DNA of 64,000 nucleotides from Aplectana chamaeleonis (Eukaryota > Nematoda > Chromadorea > Rhabditida > Cosmocercidae). Made by a program: the position numbers and the translations under genes. The notes under the pieces are model-generated. The model did no database searches, had not been told where the DNA came from, and was given only the letters and a program-made list of their open reading frames with translations. The stretch is from contig JAPDOI010000268.1 of NCBI GenBank assembly GCA_029168955.1, positions 620,001 to 684,000 on the forward strand, given 5' to 3'. The stretch's first letter is position 1. Each line of letters starts with the position of its first letter. This document shows, piece by piece, positions 58,466 through 64,000 of this stretch.

Positions 58466-58471
58466 AATAAA
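58466..58471 (+). promoter_or_regulatory. Polyadenylation signal AATAAA
   Basis: Canonical AATAAA 13 bp after the stop codon of the captured frame. It lies in the right inverted repeat, so the element itself supplies the signal. Confidence 0.5.
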
Positions 58472-58607
58472 ATGTACAAAAACAAATATTACAGTTCTGA
58501 AGAGCAGAAAAAACGTTTTTTAATGATTAGAAACACTTTGCTAAACAACCGACAAATAATTTGAAAAGCTCTTTAAAAAAACCGAACGAACTTATTCCCC
58601 AACCCAA

Positions 58608-58640
58608 TAGAAGCACTCGAAGATACACAGTACTGAAGAT
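58608..58640 (+). repeat. Right half of the split dispersed repeat
   Basis: TAGAAGCACTCGAAGATACA and ACAGTACTGAAG match the reverse complement of 32,361-32,394, completing the repeat begun at 57,648. Confidence 0.75.
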
Positions 58641-58899
58641 TAGCACTGAATTATAGCATATATTTCGCAAACAAGCAGGCTTTTGACCAAGTGGAAGGCA
58701 GCGTTAGATAGAAAAGAATTTGTTCCTCGAGACCAAATGAACAAGAGGGGAAAATGAGGAAACAGGAGAGGAATAAAAGGAAGACTGGGAGAAGAGGAAA
58801 GAAGAAGAAAGAAGAATGAGAGTGAAATAGAGAAGCAGAAACGTGTAAATAAAAAAGGGAAGCCATCGGTGAAGCTACACTCGTTCGCCCGAAGAGCCA
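58641..58899. repeat. Purine-rich stretch
   Basis: Plus strand is A/G-rich (GGAAGACTGGGAGAAGAGG, GAAGAAGAAAGAAGAATGAG). The minus-strand Ser/Phe/Leu-rich frames are low-complexity. No gene was recognised. Confidence 0.5.
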
Positions 58900-59053
58900 C
58901 CGCAGTGCCAGTTGGGATCGCTCCGAGCGATACTGCTGTGGCCCGGAGAGCGGCTGCTGTGGCCCGAGTAGATGGCTAATTTTCGCTCGGAGCGGAGAAG
59001 CAGCGCCGCTCGAGTAGCTCTCCGGTACCGCTCGGAGCGATGGTTTGCCTGAG
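58900..59053 (-). repeat. GC-rich dispersed repeat, second copy
   Basis: On the minus strand it begins CTCAGGCAAACCATCGCTCC and continues GAGCGGTACCGG, as at 30,733. GGGCCACAGCAGT is also shared. Within it, ATCGCTCCGAGCGAT and CGCTCGGAGCG recur. Confidence 0.6.
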
Positions 59054-60529
59054 AACGTTTTTCTATGATTGGGATGGCAAAACGATTGACTCGCTTCATT
59101 TTTGCAGCACTCTTCCCAAATTTTCAGGACACTCAAAAATTGAGACAATTTTGAAGTATTTTCCATAATATCAAACTGCGCCTAAATTCCTGCGTAGACG
59201 GTTGTCAGTAAAGTTTAACCACCAATCAATGATCACAAATCGATATGAAGTGGATACCACTCGGCTCGTGCCGCCAGAAAAAATAAGGACATCATGCTAT
59301 CGTCATGGCCTTTTGACCGACGAATGTTGTTTCAATCCTCCTTTCGAAAAACTGGATAGTCTATGAGCAGCGACGCTAATAGAAGAAGATAGCGAAGAAT
59401 CTTGCACTAATTTATCGGGACTGCGTCACTAAAGTCGAAGTTGAAACGAGAGATGAGCTGGACCACGAAGCCTCTGTAGAGAACGACTGGGTTCATGCTT
59501 ATGACGAAATGAATACTCCGGGACCTTCTCAAGAAACATTGAATGGCGTAGTAATCTTCTACGGAAAACATATAAAACTAGACCTACCATCAGTGCTGAA
59601 CAAAATTTTTTTATCTTGAACTTTGTATATTGTTGCCTCATGAAGTGCTTGCTGGAGATTACCACCGCGGCTATCTCGAGCGGTTTTCTTCGAATCGGAG
59701 TGTGAATCAAGAAGAAGGATTTCTCCTCGACCAGCTTCTGAACGGGTTCGCCCCGTTTTCATTACGAAAAAAAATTCCAATTTATTTTTCATGGGTGTTC
59801 ATGCAATGTTTTATGTTCATGCAATATTCGGCGATCGGGAGCCCAAAATTTTCCGTATTTCAGGCTGAAAATGTTTTCATTGTCTTCCTGAAAGAGAAAA
59901 AATAGCCCTATGAGGCGTTCCGACTTTTTCAGAAGATTTTATGAATGTTTGAAAATGCGACATTTCGGCAAACATTGTTAACACGAGCGCCCTTCAAGCC
60001 CTGCCCATTTTTGTCACGGGGCCGCCGCGCTCGGATTCTGTAGGCAGTAATACCATTTATGTTCTAGTCACTGTTGTTCTACTGTTCAAATCACAAAGGA
60101 CCCGCTCGATACACGAGAATTACAAAACAAAACTCTGAATCACAATGTAGTGACTTTAACCAGTATTAACTTGTTAATTTGAGGTCCGTAGCAAAATCCA
60201 ATGACAGAATCGGAAAGAGCGTATTCGACTTTACCAAGAAATATTTATAGGCTCTCGAAAGCCCAAACATGGATAGCGAGGTTCCCTATTCAGAAATTTA
60301 CGAACAAGTTAACCGAGACTTTGCACGATGGCTTCGCGCAACTTACTTTAAGTTCACGAGTAACTTGAAACGATGTTACGTGTAACTTGACCAGATTTTT
60401 GATTCACGTATCATGTAAGTTGTGCTAATAATACACAACGTTGCGAGTAACTTGCACCGTCGCTGCATGTTACCTGACACCGACACGCGACGCGGCTGGC
60501 AACGACACGCGGCTTGTTTTCCGAGCATG
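59054..60529. other. No confident gene
   Basis: A plus frame 59,630-59,905 (91 codons, AGDYHRGYLERFSSNRSVNQ near its start) is somewhat protein-like but has no known domain and no clear splice sites. At 60,340-60,470, GTTACGTGTAAC-type words recur, resembling those at 27-28 kb. Nothing else was recognised. Confidence 0.4.
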
Positions 60530-60670
60530 CCGGGGCCGCCAGCGGCTAGGCGGAGCCTCCATGCTGTGTGCGGGGCTAAGTACATCAAGCTCGGGTAATT
60601 GAACCGGTGACGCTGCCGACATCTGAGTCCTCCCTAGAGAGTGCGTCGTGTACCTCCCTAGGAACCAGCC
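60530..60670 (-). repeat. SINE-like repeat, copy 2
   Basis: Minus strand carries GGTTCAATTACCC (60,593-60,605), a good B-box-like word, followed by GAGCTTGATGTACTTAGCCC. Shares an ordered set of blocks with 45,130-45,300. Classification is tentative, as no A box is certain. Confidence 0.45.
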
Positions 60671-60772
60671 CGCCCCGAGCTCAGTTACATGTGCAATGAA
60701 ATGACACATTCAAGTTACACGTCAGTGCTTTATGTCACGTGGAAGTCAACTCGCACCGCGCAACATAATGTA

Positions 60773-60943
60773 ATTTTTTCCATATTTCCAGGGTTGGAAG
60801 TGGAACACACAGAAAGCGAAAATCAGCATTTCCGACACCTACTTTTGTTCGCTTTTTATCGCTGTCAAAAATACCTGGGGCCACTCACTTCTTTCTTTGC
60901 TCCATAATAACGTACAAGCACCGTTTCTCATCTGCCGTGACAA
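60773..60943 (+). pseudogene. 171-bp duplicate of the captured exon with its splice acceptor
   Basis: 60,773-60,943 equals 57,862-58,032 except for three substitutions. It includes ATTTTTTCCATATTTCCAG and the first 152 bases of the exon. Similarity ends sharply on both sides. After the break the frame meets a stop within ten codons. It is either a second insertion of the captured fragment or a trace of the source gene. Confidence 0.85.
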
Positions 60944-61305
60944 GTCAGTTCAACCGAGACAATAAAAGTCGGATGCTGTCTGAACGCGTTTCGCTTTCCG
61001 AAAACTGCATTTCCGCACATTTCAAGCGGTTTGTATCGGGGCTGACATTTAATTTTTTAAAAAATGTAATCCCTAGAAATGTCCTTCAATGCGTAGGCTT
61101 CAAGGCGACGAACTCTGCGTGTAGGCTCTATAGTGTTTTTCCCAGTCGAAAATTTTTATTTTGTGATTGGTCGGCTATACTTTCAGCATTCGAAAAAAAT
61201 GGAACAATTTTTTTTCCAAAAAAAAGGAGGGGTTCCGAGTGGAAGGGACGTAAATTGCCCGGTTACACCTCTTCGCGCTCAAGTTTCATTGATACGGCAA
61301 CTCTC
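60944..61305. other. No gene recognised
   Basis: Mixed sequence between the exon duplicate and the RTE-like fragment. Short frames only. Confidence 0.4.
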
Positions 61306-62640
61306 CTCATCGTGGTCGATTGCTCAACGCTCTGCGAGCAGATGCAGTCCCGGAACAGTATGCTCGGTCAATCGAGGGCGTGAACAAAGGAACAACAGCA
61401 GCATTTCGTACACCTGCCGGATTTACGTCAGCCTTCGAGGTGGAAACAGGAGTAAGGCAAGGAGCTCTAGCAGCACCTCTTCTTTTCAACTTGGACGTTA
61501 ATCACATCATGCGTAGGGTTGCTGAACAGTTTCCTGCGGATGTGATACTAACACCATCAGGACGCTCCCTTGTCCACCTGGAGTACGCCGACGACATCGT
61601 GTTATTCGCTGAAAACAACACAAAACTGTGAATTGTGAACCTCGTTTCAAAGCATTCCGCAGCCTATGGACTTCGTCTTCGTCCCGACAAATGCAAGCAG
61701 ATGTGGGTCTCTCAGAGGCCTTCAACTGGAGTTTGTGTGGATGGACAACGTATCGAACTGGTGGACGATTTCTGTTATTTGGGCTGTTTGCTGAAGAACG
61801 ATGGTAGTGTTGCAGCGAATATTCAACAACGATGTGCGAAAACCACATCTGCATTCTATTCTCTAACCAAGTGTTTGTGGTCTACCACCATCGCGAAGGA
61901 AGTCAAGTTGCGCGTCTACCTATCCGCTATTCGCCCTATCATGATGTACGGATCGGAGACGTGAGCAGCACCGAAGACGCAAATGGAAAGGTTGGATTGC
62001 ACGGAGAGGAAGTTTTTCAGGCGATTGTTTGATTATTTCTGCCCGCGTGTATGCCATAACGAAGACCTTTACAAGGAAATCGATGCAGTACATCAACGCT
62101 TGACGCGAGGGAGGTGCCAGCATCTCCTAACGCCATTTCAAGCAGCAAAGGAAAGTCGACTTCGACTGCTTGGGCATATCCTAAGAAGACAGCCGGACCG
62201 TCTCGTACAACACGCTCTAAGAATTCTTCCAAATCCCGTCATGAAACCTGGAGTGAAATTCACAAAAGGCTAACCACGTTTCAACCATGTCTAGCGCAGC
62301 CATGGCTATGCTCATTGTGTGCAAATCCACCGGCCTTAAATCATGGCTAAACCGTGGTTATCGTTTCGTGAATTCCAGCCCTGGACGTAAGCGAAAGTTC
62401 TGGACGAATGTAGAATGAAGATTCGAAGTCACTCGGCATCGGAAGACACTTCAGGCGCGATTTTTTGTTTCGCAGGAATTGGCATAGTGACAGCTCGATG
62501 GAATCTGTTCAAATTTTGGCTGAAAACCGTAAAAAATGGACACGGATGACTCCTACGACGGCATATCTCAGTGATGATGCGGACAGACCGCGTCGGGAAA
62601 AGGCCAGCCGATTAAGTCAAGTAGGTCAAGCTACCCTATC
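61306..62640 (+). pseudogene. RTE-type LINE fragment with two nonsense codons and an inserted MITE
   Basis: A single frame from about 61,306 to 62,246 encodes the second half of an RTE-like reverse transcriptase. It contains EVETGVRQGALAAPLLFNLD, then the catalytic box EYADDIVLFAE, followed by AAYGLRLRPDKCKQMW, FCYLGCLLKNDGS, VKLRVYLSAIRPIMMYGSET and GHILRRQPDRLV. Only two TGA codons interrupt it, at 61,629 and 61,962 (the second where the family has Trp). A MITE at 62,253-62,379 splits the conserved KPPGRKRKFW-like segment; beyond it the C-terminal part is recognisable (NWHSDSSMESVQILAENRKK) but more decayed. The endonuclease and first RT motifs are missing. From memory, such elements are abundant in strongylid nematodes; that is the main hint about the organism. 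Confidence 0.9.
62253..62379. mobile_element. 127-bp MITE inserted in the RTE-like reading frame
   Basis: Ends GTGAAATTCAC and GTGAATTCCAGC are inverted; the arms continue through CTAACCACG / CGTGGTTA and AACCATG / CATGGCT. CCTGGA is present on both sides (62,247-62,252 and 62,380-62,385) as an exact 6-bp duplication. Removing the element and one CCTGGA restores continuity of the RTE-like frame, confirming an insertion. Superfamily unassigned. Confidence 0.85.
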
Positions 62641-63714
62641 CACTCTCAACAACTATCAGAAGAACTCGGTCGCTTCCCGGCCCCGAGGTGCACCAAACAG
62701 GATTCGGAGCCGCGCAACAGTTCGGCTCGTACGCCCAAGTTTCTGGCCACTGTTGTTGCTGCTCGTGCGAACTTGAGGAGTCCGGACAGCAACAGCAGTT
62801 TCCAAGAATGTAACAAATTGGCTATCCATACCTGAGCTTAATCGCTTTCACGCCCATTTTTGTTACTAATAGTAACAGCCTACTCACGTAAGAGCTGCAA
62901 ACCAGCCGGAGCCCATTCTGCACTTCTCCATGCCCAATTTAAAGTGGATATCCCCCAAAGATATAATCTTTATGGAATATACACTCTACTTGAATTCATC
63001 TGTTGCCACGCCCACTTTTGTGACAAAAACACCGCCATGTCAAATTTACGACAAGTGGTTAACTAATGTAAAACACCTAACGAAGCCTTGAACACAGCTT
63101 TACTCACAGGTGAGACAACGGCAGTAACAGCAATAACACTCCTAATTAAATCTCTATGCGTTGCTAGCATGTGCAAAAAAAACTGTACAACCAAACACAA
63201 AAAAATCTGCCATAAAAGCCATAATGCGTATAAAAGGCCTCTGGGGTATTTAAACATGAAAGCATCGCATAAAACGAGCATACTAAAAGCCAAACGAAAC
63301 GCTATAGGAACATCACATTTTTTCACGTCATAGGCACAAATATGGGCGGTGCTACGGAAAAAAATGGCGGAATTCCCATTTTCGTGCCTGAGTGAGGCCA
63401 AAACGACTAATCCGAACCCCTTGTATCGACTTGTTGTACAAACAGAAAGACAACGATGGTGAAAACTCATACTTAACTCATTAAAAACTACTGTTGTTGA
63501 GTGGAATTACTGAAGACCTCAATCTAAAATAAAGAGAGCAAAGTTCCCCGTTGAAATTTCAAAACGGCAATGTTATTAACGCAAAATACGTCTGTAGTTC
63601 TCGAGCAACAGAATGTATTCCGAGGACGTAAAATTTCCAACACCAACAGATGAAAGCACTAGACTCCATACGTCGACACCTAAAACACTCATACTTCATA
63701 AACACATACAGTTA
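62641..63714. other. No gene recognised
   Basis: Short frames only: a minus frame at 63,063-63,470 (135 codons) is the longest and has hydrophobic stretches, but no recognisable domain or splice support. Confidence 0.4.
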
Positions 63715-63952
63715 AACTCCGCATTGCCGTTCAGTCCGCAAAGGGCACGGTGATTGCGAAAGAGTGCTGCGGCGCGGTTGCGAGTACTCTCAGACAGGGA
63801 TATAGGATCACCCGGGCGGTTTTGCCCTTGGTTCCCGGGTGATCCCCACGCCAGGGTGATCCCACATCCCTGTCTGAGGATACTCGCAACCGCGCCGCAG
63901 CAGGCTTTCGCAAGCAGCGTGCACATTGCGGACTTAACGGCGATGCGGAGTT
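63715..63952. mobile_element. Foldback MITE of 238 bp with arms of about 100 bp
   Basis: Starts AACTCCGCATTGCCGTT and ends AACGGCGATGCGGAGTT. CTGCGGCGCGGTTGCGAGTA and TCAGACAGGGAT are mirrored in the right arm. GGATCACCCGGG and CCCGGGTGATCC form an inner palindrome, and GGGTGATCC occurs a further time. Overlapping frames on both strands come from the symmetry. Confidence 0.85.
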
Positions 63953-64000
63953 GAAGGATACAATGCCCGCGCTAAGTTTGGTAAAAACGGGGAGCATTTG

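Larger units (their letters stand above)
57723..58607 (+). mobile_element. Mariner-type element, 885 bp, carrying a foreign reading frame
   Basis: The outer ends are TTGGGTTCGGAGATAAGTTC and, reading inward from the right, TTGGGTTGGGGAATAAGTTC; both continue GTTCGGTTTTT. Such ends (TTRGGT, AAGT, CGGTTTTT) are typical of mariner inverted repeats. The arms remain alignable for about 150 bp (57,723-57,876 and 58,459-58,607). The flanks are TG and TA, and the contiguous sequence at 32.37 kb shows a TA at the corresponding empty site. The interior encodes no mariner transposase motif (no MDET or QDN box) but a 190-codon open frame. It is best read as a non-autonomous element that picked up a gene fragment; this is inference. 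Confidence 0.8.

Noticed and set aside
61320..62273. Functional reverse transcriptase
   Set aside because: Two in-frame TGA codons, missing N-terminal half, and a MITE insertion.
1..64000. Subtelomeric location inferred from the large satellite
   Set aside because: No TTAGGC repeats were seen anywhere in the window; position on the chromosome cannot be inferred.

Overview
This looks like nuclear DNA of a nematode, most probably a rhabditine (clade V) species. The evidence is short introns of 40-70 bp with TTTYAG acceptors, splice acceptors 14-22 bp upstream of start codons as in trans-spliced genes, decayed mariner and RTE-type elements, and many small inverted-repeat transposons. I saw no rRNA, tRNA, spliced-leader RNA or TTAGGC telomere repeats. 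The species call is inference only.

Layout. Positions 1-23,901 are one uninterrupted satellite of about 570 monomers of 42 bp (A1). From 23.9 to 53 kb lies a gene-poor graveyard of mobile elements: a 2.1-kb hAT-type element with an 8-bp target duplication holding a broken mariner transposase, two 210-bp hAT-type MITEs, three copies of another MITE, several foldback elements, and fragments of two different LINEs. From 53 to 58.5 kb there are three gene-like units: a 72-codon three-exon gene, a seven-exon gene of about 284 codons, and an uninterrupted 190-codon reading frame inside a mariner-type element. From 58.6 to 64 kb there is an RTE-like LINE interrupted by a MITE, a 171-bp duplicate of the captured exon, a SINE-like repeat and a terminal foldback element.

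Main observation. Besides A1, five other tandem arrays in the window have the same 42-bp period: A2 (31.1-31.6 kb), A3 (43.3-44.4 kb, 40-42 bp monomers in a 124-bp triplet), A6 (48.3-48.5 kb), A4 (53.4-53.5 kb) and A5 (53.5-54.4 kb, in a 210-bp five-monomer higher-order repeat). Five of the six share the core CGYCRTRGAAARTG at the same register. By hand, without gaps, A4 matches A1 at 32 of 42 positions, A3 at 30, A2 at 21 and A5 at 20. They therefore look like one superfamily of satellites that has diverged and re-amplified while keeping its unit length, which is four turns of B-DNA. I know of no named family matching this, but no database search was possible.

The long reading frames in A1 follow from a period divisible by three and are not good evidence of genes. 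The genes at 53-58 kb carry no recognisable function; their support comes from reading frames that stay open across predicted introns.
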